NCBI RefSeq assembly: GCF_024509555.1
Contig: NZ_JAMWEL010000011.1
Location: 16,450-80,449 of the forward strand
Source of the DNA: Streptococcus suis
Lineage (GTDB): Bacteria > Bacillota > Bacilli > Lactobacillales > Streptococcaceae
DNA: 64,000 nt
Direction of reading: 5' to 3'
Positions 43,778-55,000 of this stretch are shown in pieces; positions within the stretch are counted from its first letter, which is position 1; each line of letters begins with the position of its first letter. A program made the position numbers and the translations under genes. Below the pieces are notes generated by a model. The model saw nothing but the letters and a program-made list of their open reading frames with translations. It was not told where the DNA came from and did no database searches.

Positions 43778-44144
43778 AAGACACTCCTTTCAAATAATCA
43801 TCTAACTGGTGGGTTAATTCATCTTGGTTGAAACCTAGATCTAACATGTTTGTCACAAAGTTTTCTAATTCTTTCTGTGCCAAATGCAGACGGGTCTGTG
43901 AAATCAATTCTTGATTGTCTGTGACGAAACGTCCTGTTGTGCGGACCGAGTAAACAAATCCTTCTGTTTCCAAATCAGACAGGGCCCGTTGCACCGTGTT
44001 TGGATTGACACCAGCTGTTTCAGCCAAGTCACGCACGGTTGGCAATTTATCTCCCGATTTCAATTGATTGGTCACAATCTGTAATTTTATAGTATTACTG
44101 ATTTGAATATATATGGGCATATTGTTGTCAAATTTCCAAGCCAT
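43770..44144 (-). CDS. GntR-family regulator (YtrA subfamily)
   Basis: This protein of about 124 aa has a winged helix (residues 10-75, with PIYIQISNTIKLQIVTNQLKSGDKLPTVRDLAETAGVNPNTVQRALSDLETEGFV). A short C-terminal dimer helix replaces a ligand domain, the hallmark of YtrA. It probably represses its own ABC transporter operon. I chose ATG 44144 because AGAAAGGAAAG lies just upstream; seven more in-frame residues upstream are possible. Confidence 0.9.
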   Translation of the reverse strand: MAWKFDNNMPIYIQISNTIKLQIVTNQLKSGDKLPTVRDLAETAGVNPNTVQRALSDLETEGFVYSVRTTGRFVTDNQELISQTRLHLAQKELENFVTNMLDLGFNQDELTHQLDDYLKGVSYE

Positions 44145-44265
44145 TATTCTTTCCTTTCTAGGCATTTTTTTGCCAATACCTATGTTCTAACTAAATAATA
44201 CAATAAAACATGATAAATTGCAAGTCTTTTGATTGCATTTCTTGAAAATATTTTCCTAGATTATT

Positions 44266-44274
44266 TGGTATAAT
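44266..44274 (+). promoter_or_regulatory. Extended -10 promoter of dnaE
   Basis: TGGTATAAT 25 bases upstream of the dnaE start, with the ribosome site AAAAGGAGA in between. Confidence 0.55.
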
Positions 44275-44298
44275 AGAAGAAATAAAAAGGAGAAGACC

Positions 44299-47200
44299 AT
44301 GCTGGCACAACTAGATACAAAAACCGTCTATACCTTTATGGATAGCATGGTGACGATCGAAGAATATGTAAAGAGAGCCAAGTCGCTGGGCTACCAAGCC
44401 TTGGGGATGATGGATAAGAATAGTCTATATGCGGCTTACAGTTTTATGGAAACTTGTCAGAAGGCAGGAATACAGCCAATCATCGGCTGTGAATTGGACT
44501 GGCAGTTGGAGGGGCGGGAGCGAGAATTGACAACTCAGTTGATTGCCTTGACCACCAAGGGCTATCGAAATCTCTTGAAAATATCGACTGCAAAAATGAC
44601 TGGACAGGCTAACTTTGAAGTTGTTCGCCAGTATTTAGTGGATATCGCTATCATCATTCCCTACTTTTCAGGGATTGAAGAGCTGGATATTGGGCTAGAT
44701 TATTATGTTGGAGTGACTAGGGATACACCTGTTCAAGATTTTCATGGCCCTATTCTGCCCATCCATACGGTTCGTTTTTTCGAGGAACAACAGTTGGAGA
44801 GCTTGCAGGTTCTTCATGCCATTCGGGACAATGTGCCCCTCAATCAAGTGGCGGATATGGACAAGCGGCAAATCCTCTTATCAGCGGATAGCTTGACCAG
44901 TCTATTTTCCAGTCGCTTTCCCCAGGCAGTAGACAATCTGCGTGACTTGGTAGCAGGTATTTCTTACCAATTAAATATAGACTTGAAGTTGCCTCGTTTC
45001 AACCGTGAACGTCCTGCGGTGGAAGAATTGCAGGAGAAAGCCTATCAGGGATTGGAAGAGAAGGGGTTGACGGCTGTTGTCTACCAAGTACGCTTGAAAA
45101 CAGAATTGTCCATTATTCATGAGATGGGCTTTGATGATTATTTTTTGATTGTCTGGGACCTGCTCCGATTTGGACGCAGTCAAGGCTATTATATGGGGAT
45201 GGGACGTGGTTCTGCAGTAGGGAGTTTGGTTGCCTATGCCTTGAATATTACGGGCATTGACCCCGTTAAACATCAGCTGCTCTTTGAACGATTTTTAAAT
45301 AATGAACGCTATAGCATGCCGGATATTGATATCGATATTCCTGATATTCATCGCCCTGACTTTATTCGTTATGTGCGGGACCGCTATGGTACGACTCACG
45401 CTGCCCAGATCGTGACCTATTCGACCTTTGGAGCCAAGCAGGCCATTCGTGATGTTTTCAAACGCTTTGGAACGCCTGAATATGAGTTGACCAATATTAC
45501 TAAGAAGATCTCTTTTAAAGATAATTTAGCTTCTGCCTATCAGCGTAATGCAGCCTTCCGACAGATTATCAATAGTAAAATCGAGTACCAAAAAGCCTTT
45601 GCCATTGCCCAGCAAATAGAGGGGCAACCACGTCAGACTTCCATTCATGCAGCCGGTGTGGTCATGAGTGACGAGGAATTGACAGATACCATTCCTCTGA
45701 AAATGGGTGATGATATGCTGGTGACCCAGTATGACGCCCATGCAGTAGAGGCCAATGGCTTGCTCAAAATGGATTTTCTTGGCTTGCGAAATCTGACCTT
45801 TGTGCAAAAAATGGCAGAAGGGGTTCGAGAACGCTACCAGAAAGAAATCGACATTTCTCAAATCGACTTAGAAGATAGAAAAACCTTGGAACTCTTTGCA
45901 GCGGGCAAGACCAAGGGGATTTTCCAGTTTGAACAACCGGGTGCCATTAGCCTTTTACAACGGGTTCGCCCAGAGCATTTTGAAGATGTGGTAGCCACCA
46001 CCAGTTTGAACCGTCCAGGTGCAAGCGATTATTCGGATAATTTTGTCAAACGAAAACATGGTCAGGAAAGAATTGACCTGCTGGATCCATCCATTGCACC
46101 GATTTTGGAAGGGACCTACGGCATCATGCTCTATCAGGAGCAGGTTATGCAGATTGCCCAGGTCTATGCAGGTTTTACTTTAGGGAAAGCTGACTTGCTT
46201 CGTAGGGCCATGTCTAAGAAAAATGCACAAGAAATGCAGGCTATGGAAAATGAGTTTCTGGCAGGTGCGCGTGAGCGGGGGCATGAGGATGGAAAAGCCA
46301 GAGAAATTTTTGCCATGATGGCCAAGTTTGCAGGTTACGGTTTCAACCGCAGTCATGCCTATGCCTATTCGGCCCTAGCCTTTCAGATGGCCTACTTTAA
46401 GAGCCATTATCCAGATGTCTTTTTTGACGTCATGCTCAATCATTCAAGCAGTGCTTACATCGAGGATGCCTTGCAATTTGACTTTAAAGTTGCCAAATTA
46501 TCGATCAATACCCTACCCTACTATGATAAGTTTGACAAGGACCAGATTTTTCTGGGCTTGAAAACCTTGAAGGGTCTGCCCAAGGATTTTGCCCTCTGGA
46601 TACTGGACCAACGGCCATACAAGTCCGTGGAAGATTTTGTCTTGAAGCTTCCTGACAATTATAAGAAGAAAGAACTCTTGGTCCCTCTTATTCAAATTGG
46701 TTTGTTTGATGAGTTTGAAAGCAATAGAAAGAAAATTATTGAAAACTTAGACAATCTCTTTGTCTTTGCTGAGGCCTTTGGGACCTTTTTTGCGGAGGAA
46801 AATTATAGCTGGACGGAGGCAGAGGACTTTAGTGAGGCTGAAAAATTTGAATTAGAACAAAGTGTACTTGGAGTTGGCATTAGTCCACATCCCCTGGTCA
46901 AAATCTGCCGTGAGTCCAAGCGATCTCTTACAGACCTAGCTGATTTGGTGGTAGCTAGTCGGGTGACCATCCTGGTACAAATTCAATCCATCCGCTTGAT
47001 TCGGACCAAGAAAACGGGTGAACAGATGGCCTTTCTCCAGGTAACCGATACCAAGAGAAAGCTAGATGTGACACTCTTTCCAGAAAGCTATCGTCAATTT
47101 TCTCAAGACCTGAGAGAAGGGGCAATTGCCTACATGACAGGAAGGGTCCAGGAACGAGATGGACAAATGCAACTGGTTTTAGAACAATTGGAGCCGGTCA

Positions 47201-47409
47201 GTCTGGAAAAATTTTGGATTTTGTTGGAGAACAAGGAGCATGACCATGCGGTTGCTCGGATTTTGGAAAAATATAAGGGAAGCATTCCGGTAATTCTTCA
47301 TTATCAAGATTCCAATCAGACTATTCAGGCGGAGCATTATAAGGTTATGAAAACGCCTCAATTAGAGGAAGAGTTGAGAGAATTTGCAATGAAAACGGTT
47401 TTTCGATAA
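44299..47409 (+). CDS. dnaE: DNA polymerase III subunit alpha DnaE
   Basis: This 1036-aa C-family polymerase of the Gram-positive short DnaE type works with PolC in lagging-strand synthesis. The N-terminal PHP domain opens MLAQLDTKTVYTFMDS instead of the HxH of metal-binding PHP domains, so its metal site appears lost. The catalytic aspartates lie in MPDIDIDIPDIHRPD (near residues 340-353). GRGSAVGSLVAYAL (near 302) and the OB-fold (VTILVQIQSIRLIRTKK, near 890) are in place. It is followed by pfkA and pyk as in other streptococci. Confidence 0.97.
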   Translation: MLAQLDTKTVYTFMDSMVTIEEYVKRAKSLGYQALGMMDKNSLYAAYSFMETCQKAGIQPIIGCELDWQLEGRERELTTQLIALTTKGYRNLLKISTAKMTGQANFEVVRQYLVDIAIIIPYFSGIEELDIGLDYYVGVTRDTPVQDFHGPILPIHTVRFFEEQQLESLQVLHAIRDNVPLNQVADMDKRQILLSADSLTSLFSSRFPQAVDNLRDLVAGISYQLNIDLKLPRFNRERPAVEELQEKAYQGLEEKGLTAVVYQVRLKTELSIIHEMGFDDYFLIVWDLLRFGRSQGYYMGMGRGSAVGSLVAYALNITGIDPVKHQLLFERFLNNERYSMPDIDIDIPDIHRPDFIRYVRDRYGTTHAAQIVTYSTFGAKQAIRDVFKRFGTPEYELTNITKKISFKDNLASAYQRNAAFRQIINSKIEYQKAFAIAQQIEGQPRQTSIHAAGVVMSDEELTDTIPLKMGDDMLVTQYDAHAVEANGLLKMDFLGLRNLTFVQKMAEGVRERYQKEIDISQIDLEDRKTLELFAAGKTKGIFQFEQPGAISLLQRVRPEHFEDVVATTSLNRPGASDYSDNFVKRKHGQERIDLLDPSIAPILEGTYGIMLYQEQVMQIAQVYAGFTLGKADLLRRAMSKKNAQEMQAMENEFLAGARERGHEDGKAREIFAMMAKFAGYGFNRSHAYAYSALAFQMAYFKSHYPDVFFDVMLNHSSSAYIEDALQFDFKVAKLSINTLPYYDKFDKDQIFLGLKTLKGLPKDFALWILDQRPYKSVEDFVLKLPDNYKKKELLVPLIQIGLFDEFESNRKKIIENLDNLFVFAEAFGTFFAEENYSWTEAEDFSEAEKFELEQSVLGVGISPHPLVKICRESKRSLTDLADLVVASRVTILVQIQSIRLIRTKKTGEQMAFLQVTDTKRKLDVTLFPESYRQFSQDLREGAIAYMTGRVQERDGQMQLVLEQLEPVSLEKFWILLENKEHDHAVARILEKYKGSIPVILHYQDSNQTIQAEHYKVMKTPQLEEELREFAMKTVFR

Positions 47410-47445
47410 AAAATAGCAAAAAGTCAAGCAAGTTCTTTTTAAGTG

Positions 47446-47454
47446 TGTTATAAT
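47446..47454 (+). promoter_or_regulatory. Extended -10 promoter of pfkA-pyk
   Basis: TGTTATAAT 37 bases upstream of the pfkA start. A good ribosome site (AAAGGAGCAAA) follows. Confidence 0.6.
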
Positions 47455-47470
47455 AAGGCAGTTAAATTGA

Positions 47471-48502
<1,032 letters not shown>

Positions 48503-48566
48503 ATCAATTTGTATAATTTTGTTAATAGGTCATAAGACCATTAAAAAATAAAGGAGTTTTGTTAAG

Positions 48567-50072
48567 ATGAATAAACGCGTTAAAATCGTTGCAACACTTG
48601 GTCCTGCGGTAGAAATCCGTGGCGGTAAAAAATTTGGTGACGATGGTTACTGGGGTGAAAAACTAGATGTTGAAGCTTCAGCAAAAAATATTGCCCAATT
48701 GATTACTGAAGGTGCTAACGTATTCCGTTTCAACTTCTCACATGGTGACCACCAAGAGCAAGGTGATCGTATGGCGACTGTACGTCGTGCAGAAGAAATC
48801 GCTGGTAAAAAAGTTGGTTTCCTGTTGGATACAAAAGGTCCAGAAATCCGTACAGAATTGTTTGAAGGTGAAGCTAAAGAGTTTGCTTACACAACTGGTG
48901 AGAAAATCCGTGTTGCAACAAAGCAAGGTATCAAATCAACTCGCGAAGTAATCGCTTTGAACGTTGCTGGTGGCTTGGATGTCTTTGATGATGTTGAAGT
49001 TGGTAAACAAGTTCTTGTTGATGACGGTAAACTTGGCTTGACTGTTGTTGAAAAAGATGCTGAAAAACGTGAATTTGTAGTAGTTGTTGAAAACGACGGC
49101 GTTATTGCTAAACAAAAGGGTGTAAACATCCCTAACACTAAAATTCCTTTCCCAGCACTTGCAGATCGTGATAACGCAGACATTCGCTTCGGTTTGGAGC
49201 AAGGTTTGAACTTTATCGCTATTTCATTCGTTCGTTCTGCAAAAGACGTAGAAGAAGTTCGTAACATCCTTAAAGAAACAGGTAATGAGCACGTTCAACT
49301 CTTCTCTAAAATCGAAAACCAACAAGGTATCGACAATATTGATGAAATCATCGAAGCTTCAGATGGTATCATGATTGCGCGTGGTGACATGGGTATCGAA
49401 GTACCATTTGAAATGGTTCCAGTTTACCAAAAAATGATCATCAAGAAAGTCAATGCAGCTGGTAAAGCAGTTATCACAGCTACAAACATGTTGGAAACAA
49501 TGACTGACAAGCCACGTGCAACTCGTTCAGAAATCTCTGACGTCTTCAACGCTGTTATCGACGGCACAGATGCTACTATGCTTTCAGGTGAGTCAGCTAA
49601 CGGCAAATACCCCGTTGAATCAGTTCGCACTATGGCAACTGTTAACAAAAACGCACAAACTCTTCTTAACGAGTACGGTCGTTTGAATTCTGACACTTTC
49701 AACCGTTCATCTAAAACTGAGGTTGTTGCATCAGCAGTTAAAGATGCTTGCCATTCAATGAATATCAAGTTGGTTGTAACAGTTACTGAAACTGGTTATT
49801 CAGCACGTGCTATTTCTAAATACCGTCCAGATTCAGACATCTTGGCAGTAACTTTCACTGAAAAAGTTCAAAAATCATTGATGTTGAACTGGGGTGTGAT
49901 TCCGGTTGTGACTGAAAAACCTGAATCAACTGATGATATGTTTGAATTGGCTGAGCGCGTTGCTAAAGAACAAGGTTTGGTTGAAGCTGGCGATGATATC
50001 GTTATCGTTGCGGGTGTTCCAGTAGGTGTTGCTGGTTCAACAAACACAATGCGTGTTCGCACTGTAAAATAA
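48567..50072 (+). CDS. pyk: Pyruvate kinase
   Basis: This 501-aa enzyme makes pyruvate and ATP from phosphoenolpyruvate and ADP. It starts MNKRVKIVATLGPA. The active site includes FRFNFSHG (near residue 52), the lysine in LLDTKGPEIRT (near 89) and MIARGDMGIEVPFE (near 270-283). The C-terminal domain carries the regulatory site. Codon bias is strong. The ribosome site AAAGGAG precedes the ATG. It shares a terminator with the convergent acyltransferase gene. Confidence 0.98.
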   Translation: MNKRVKIVATLGPAVEIRGGKKFGDDGYWGEKLDVEASAKNIAQLITEGANVFRFNFSHGDHQEQGDRMATVRRAEEIAGKKVGFLLDTKGPEIRTELFEGEAKEFAYTTGEKIRVATKQGIKSTREVIALNVAGGLDVFDDVEVGKQVLVDDGKLGLTVVEKDAEKREFVVVVENDGVIAKQKGVNIPNTKIPFPALADRDNADIRFGLEQGLNFIAISFVRSAKDVEEVRNILKETGNEHVQLFSKIENQQGIDNIDEIIEASDGIMIARGDMGIEVPFEMVPVYQKMIIKKVNAAGKAVITATNMLETMTDKPRATRSEISDVFNAVIDGTDATMLSGESANGKYPVESVRTMATVNKNAQTLLNEYGRLNSDTFNRSSKTEVVASAVKDACHSMNIKLVVTVTETGYSARAISKYRPDSDILAVTFTEKVQKSLMLNWGVIPVVTEKPESTDDMFELAERVAKEQGLVEAGDDIVIVAGVPVGVAGSTNTMRVRTVK

Positions 50073-50076
50073 TTTA

Positions 50077-50120
50077 AAAACCTATGAATAAAGTGTAAAC
50101 CTTATTCATAGGTTTTATTT
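50077..50120. terminator. Bidirectional terminator after pyk
   Basis: AAAACCTATGAATAA and TTATTCATAGGTTTT form a 15-bp perfect stem around a ten-base loop, with T-runs on both strands. Confidence 0.92.
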
Positions 50121-51142
50121 TTTTGTCCAGAAAGTTGATGAAGTTTATGACTGATAGCAATTTTCTTGATGAATACAGTGAGTAGCTGACAGACTGCTAT
50201 TGTTATAAAGAAGACTAACCAACCTTGCTGTATTTTGGTCAGGGAACTAGTTTCAAGGAAGAAAAAGCTGACTTCGACTGGGATAACATGGATAAAATAA
50301 TAGTAACTAGCGTATTCTTTGAGAAATTGGAGTTTTTTCTGGCGAAAGAGGTCTGTTGTCATGCTCCAAGCGACTAGAAAGGCTGTGAATGGAATAAGGC
50401 TGAAAATAAAGTTTTTATCATAACCTTGATTGAGGTAAATGATTGTAGCTTCGCAGAGTAAAATGACTGTAGAAACTAGCAATTTGGTTTTTTGTCGGTG
50501 TTGGAAAATGGCATGGTTATATCTGTCGGCTAGGTAAGTGCCTGTTAAGACAAAAATTGGTGCGTAGAAGAGGCCGTTGCGGCTGGTGAAAAAGAAGGTT
50601 TTGTAATTGTCAAATGCGGTTAGTAAAGCCGATTCTGCCAGGTAGGAGGAGTAGGTTTCGATAGAACCGAGGAGATAGAGAATGCAGGCGAGACAAACTG
50701 TGATGCGCCAGCCACATTTCCTTAAAGAATAGTGGACGAGGACAAGACCTAGCAGGAAGGCGGGCATGTACCAAAGTTGGTAGCTGGTACCGGTGTAGGT
50801 CAGACCGACCAGGAGGGCGAGGGGATAGTAGAGTAGGGGGATTTCTTGGAGGTTTAGGTAGAAGAGGTAGAAGGGTAGGTAGAGGACGGACCAGCTCAGG
50901 TACTGCTTGCTGTAGCGGATCAGGTATTGTTTGGAGAGGCTAGGGTAGTTGCGTCGGAGGAAGAAGCTGGCGGTGACCATGAAGTAGGGGACGACCATGC
51001 GACTAAAGATGGATTTTTGGATGAAGTGGAGCTGGTCTGCTTCAAATAACCTGCGGCAGTGAAGGGCAATGACGAGGATAGCTCCTATAAATTGCAGGAG
51101 GGAGAGGAGCGAGGTGTTGAGTGGTTTTGGATTTGTCTGCAT
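50102..51142 (-). CDS. Acyltransferase family 3 membrane protein
   Basis: This 346-aa protein has about ten hydrophobic segments and the Acyl_transf_3 pattern. LLQFIGAILVIALHCRRL near the N-terminus (His near residue 27) is followed by RMVVPYFMVTASFFLRR and a YQLWYMPAFLLGLVLVHY segment. Members O-acetylate cell-wall or capsule sugars, or other surface compounds; the acceptor is unknown. It is single and convergent with pyk, and the ribosome site GAAGGGAG lies before the ATG. G-rich runs on the + strand (codon-level C-rich on its own) give it somewhat different base use from pyk. Confidence 0.85.
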   Translation of the reverse strand: MQTNPKPLNTSLLSLLQFIGAILVIALHCRRLFEADQLHFIQKSIFSRMVVPYFMVTASFFLRRNYPSLSKQYLIRYSKQYLSWSVLYLPFYLFYLNLQEIPLLYYPLALLVGLTYTGTSYQLWYMPAFLLGLVLVHYSLRKCGWRITVCLACILYLLGSIETYSSYLAESALLTAFDNYKTFFFTSRNGLFYAPIFVLTGTYLADRYNHAIFQHRQKTKLLVSTVILLCEATIIYLNQGYDKNFIFSLIPFTAFLVAWSMTTDLFRQKKLQFLKEYASYYYFIHVIPVEVSFFFLETSSLTKIQQGWLVFFITIAVCQLLTVFIKKIAISHKLHQLSGQKNKTYE

Positions 51143-51253
51143 GCTAACTCCCTTCTTTTTTTACCATTCTATCGAAAAATAGTAGATATGTAAATGTTTT
51201 TATTATGAGCTTGGTTGAAAGCCGAGTTGACATGAGAAGTACTGTGGGAAATG

Positions 51254-51262
51254 TGGTATAAT
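51254..51262 (+). promoter_or_regulatory. Extended -10 promoter of rnc-smc
   Basis: TGGTATAAT about 57 bases upstream of rnc. The nearby TTGACA (51227) is too far, at 24 bp, for a standard -35. Confidence 0.5.
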
Positions 51263-51319
51263 TATTGGATAAAGTAAATGTAAACTATATGTTTCGTTTA
51301 TTTAGAAAGGAGTAAGATC

Positions 51320-52006
51320 ATGAAATCTTTACATGCAAAACTTTTGGCTGATTTTGGAATTGATTTTTCGGATTTGAATTTGTTGGAAACGGCCTTTACC
51401 CATACCTCTTACGCCAATGAGCATCGCCTTCTAAAAATTTCACATAATGAACGCTTGGAATTTTTAGGAGACGCTGTTCTCCAACTGATGATTTCCAAGT
51501 ACCTTTATAAAAAATATCCTGATAGACCGGAAGGAGAGATGTCCAAGTTACGTTCGACCTTTGTTCGTGAGGAGTCCTTGGCTAGTTTTTCACGTGCCTG
51601 TGGCTTTGATCAATTTCTTCGTCTTGGTAAAGGGGAAGAGAAGTCTGGGGGACGCAATCGCGATACCATTTTAGGAGATGCTTTCGAGGCTTTCTTAGGA
51701 GCTCTGCTATTGGACAAGGGGGAAAAGACCGTGGAGGAATTTATCCATAAGGTCATGATTCCTCGCTTGGAGAAAGGGAACTTTGAGCGCGTGACCGACT
51801 ACAAGACTGCCTTGCAGGAAATTTTGCAGGTCAATGGTGAAATCGCAATTACTTATCGTGTGGTAGCCGAGTCTGGACCTGCCCATGATAAGACCTTTGA
51901 AGTGGAAGTGTCTGCGGATCACCGAGTTATTGGTCGTGGTCGTGGTCGCTCTAAGAAATTAGCTGAACAAGCCGCCGCAAAAAATGCTGTGGAGGCTAGA
52001 GGATAG
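51320..52006 (+). CDS. rnc: Ribonuclease III
   Basis: This 228-aa double-stranded-RNA endonuclease processes rRNA and regulatory RNAs. The signature [15 protein letters not shown] (about residues 41-55) carries catalytic Glu and Asp. [19 protein letters not shown] (near 113-131) adds the second pair. A dsRNA-binding domain occupies residues 155-226. The ribosome site AAAGGAG precedes ATG 51320. smc begins two bases after its stop, a conserved streptococcal arrangement. Confidence 0.97.
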   Translation: MKSLHAKLLADFGIDFSDLNLLETAFTHTSYANEHRLLKISHNERLEFLGDAVLQLMISKYLYKKYPDRPEGEMSKLRSTFVREESLASFSRACGFDQFLRLGKGEEKSGGRNRDTILGDAFEAFLGALLLDKGEKTVEEFIHKVMIPRLEKGNFERVTDYKTALQEILQVNGEIAITYRVVAESGPAHDKTFEVEVSADHRVIGRGRGRSKKLAEQAAAKNAVEARG

Positions 52007-52008
52007 GT

Positions 52009-55000
52009 ATGTTTCTAAAATCGATTGAAATGCAGGGCTTTAAGTCCTTTGCGGATAAGACTAAGGTAGTCTTTGACCGTGGAGTGACGGCCGTTGTGGG
52101 ACCGAATGGTTCTGGCAAGTCCAATATTACAGAAAGTCTGCGTTGGGCCTTGGGGGAATCTTCTGCCAAGAGCCTGCGTGGAGGCAAGATGCCTGACGTT
52201 ATCTTTGCCGGAACAGAGAGTCGGAAACCACTCAATTACGCGTCTGTTGTTGTAACCTTGGATAATAGTTCAGGTTTTATTGCTCACAAAGAGAAAGAAA
52301 TCAAGGTAGAGCGTCATATTTATCGGTCTGGTGATAGTGAGTACCTGATTGATGGGAAAAAAGTTCGTCTGCGGGATATCCATGATCTTTTCATGGATAC
52401 TGGCTTGGGTCGTGATTCTTTCTCGATTATTTCTCAAGGGCGAGTTGAAGCGATTTTTAATTCTAAGCCAGAGGAACGCCGTGCTATTTTTGAAGAGGCG
52501 GCAGGGGTCTTAAAATACAAGACCCGTAAGAAAGAAACGGAAAGTAAGCTGGAACAGGCCCAGGGTAACTTGGACCGTTTGGATGACATTATTTACGAGT
52601 TGGACAATCAGGTCAAACCCTTGGAGAAGCAGGCTCAGACAGCCAAGAAATTTTTGGAATTGGAAGAGCAACGCAAGGCACTTTACCTAGATGTTTTGGT
52701 TGCTCAATTGATGCTTGGTAAGGAAACATTATCGGAAAAAGAGGCTGAACTCGATACCGTAAAAACTGAATTGACCAGCTACTACCAACAGCGGTCTGAA
52801 TTGGAACAGGAAAACCAGACCTTGAAAGAAAAGCGTCATCGTTTATCTGAACAGATGGAACGTGAACAGGCTGTTTTGCTGGATCTGACCAAGTTAATCA
52901 GTGACCTGGAGCGAAAAATTGAGGTCCATAAACTGGAATCAAGTCAAAATGAATCCAGTCGTCAAGAGGCTCAAGAGCGTTTGGAAAGCATGCTAGAGAA
53001 GCGAGCTGGTTTGGAACAACAGATTGGGCAAAGGCAAGAAAAAATTGCTCAGTTGGAGCTTTCTTTGTCTAGCTTGAAAGAAGATATTGCTGCTGTGGAT
53101 AAGGAAATTTCCTACTTCTCTGAAGATCCTGATCAGGTTTTGGATCATTTGCGTGAGCAGTATGTGGCGCTTATGCAGGAAGAGGCAGAAGCGTCAAACC
53201 GCTTGACCAAGCTTCAGCAGGACATTGCCAATCAAATCAGTCTGTCAGAAAGCAAGTCCGCAGATCTGTCTCGTTTACAGGATGAGAAAAATCAGGCTCA
53301 AGAAGAATTGGATAAGAGCCGATTTGCATTAGAACAGGCTGATCAAGTCTTGCAGGCCTTACTTGCAAGCTATCAGACTAAGAAAGAAGAATTAGATCAG
53401 GCTCAGGCTGCCTATCAGGCTGAGCAAAGTAGTCTCTTTGACTTGCTGGATTTATTGAAGGGCAAACAAGCACGTCAAGCTAGCTTGGAAGCCATCTTAA
53501 AAAATCACTCCAATTTCTACGCGGGTGTTAAGGCTGTCTTGCAGGCTTCGTCTAGTCTGGGTGGCATCATCGGGGCTGTCAGTGAACAATTGACTTTCGA
53601 TACTCGCTACCAGACAGCACTGGAGATTGCTCTTGGTGGGGCTAGTCAAAATGTCATCGTTGAAGATGAAGCGACTGCCAAACGTGCCATTACCTTTTTG
53701 AAAGAAAAACGGCAAGGTCGTGCGACTTTCTTGCCGTTGACCACTATAAAGCCTCGCCAGCTTTCGGGTCAGCAACTTGCCCTACTTCAAGCCTCAGATG
53801 GTTTCTTGGGGCTGGCAAGCGACCTCGTGACCTACCAACCAAATCTAGATGCGATTTTCCAAAATTTACTGGGTACTATTGCGATTTTTGACACCATTGA
53901 GCATGCTAATCAGGCGGCGCGTGCAACCAAGTTTCAAGTACGTATGGTGACCATGGATGGAGCGGAAATCCGTCCAGGTGGTGCCTTTGCTGGTGGTAGC
54001 AATCGGAATAACAGCACGACATTTATCAAACCAGAACTCGATGCTCTTTTAGGAGAAATAGCAGAGCTATCTAGTCAGTTGCAGGAGCGAGAAAGCTTAG
54101 TTGCAGCTAAGAAAACTAGTTTAGACCAGTTTAGAGAAAGCTTGGAAAGCATTAAGACCGAGGGTGAAGAGGCTAGATTGAACCAGCAGAGTGCAAGGAT
54201 TCATCAGGAACAGGCAGAAAATAGACTGGCCCAAGTGACAGCCCAATACGACCTGCAAATGAGTCAAGTCAGTCCAAGTATTCTAACGGAGTTGGAAGAA
54301 GAAGCGGCTAAGGAAGAAGTTAATCTTCAAGCTTTGACAGAAAAGAAACAAGCCTTGGATCAGCAAATCAATCAGGTACGCGACAATCGTGATAGTATCC
54401 AAGAGAGCTTGCAAACCTTGCAGACTCAGAAGGGGCAATTGACTGTAGAACAGGCTGATCTATCTAGTCAGCTTCGATTTGAACAGACTGACTTGACACG
54501 CTTGAGAGAAGAAAAAGTTGCTACCGAGAAAGATATCTCTATCTTAGAAGACCTGATTAACCAGAAAGTTGAGGCTTTAGAAGATACTAGTGTCGAAATT
54601 TTGGCAGAGCAGTTGCAGACGGCGTCTGAAAAGCAGAGCCAAACGAGTCAACTTCAGATTCGTCTTAAGTTTGAACTGGAAGACATTGATGGTCAGTTTG
54701 AAGACTTGGAAGGTCGTCTGGACCAGGCTCGTTTGAATAATGATGACCTCATTCGCAAACAGGCCAAGTTAGAAGCTGATTGTGAGCAGGCTGGAGACCG
54801 ACTACGGACCTTACTTGGTCATTTGACAGAGCATTTCAAATTGAGCTTTGAAGCGGCTCAGGATCAGGCAAACGAAGTAGAGAATTTACCTCTTGCTGAA
54901 CAAACTTTGAAAGACTTGGAACGTTCAATTCGAGCCCTAGGTCCGGTCAATCTGGATGCCATTGAGCAGTATGATGAGGTCAATAACCGCCTGACCTTCC

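Noticed and set aside
39924..44165. Defence island near ssrA-tRNA
   Set aside because: tRNA and tmRNA 3' ends are common integration sites, but the genes after them (add, GntR-ABC, dnaE) are core genes and no integrase or repeated attachment site is seen.
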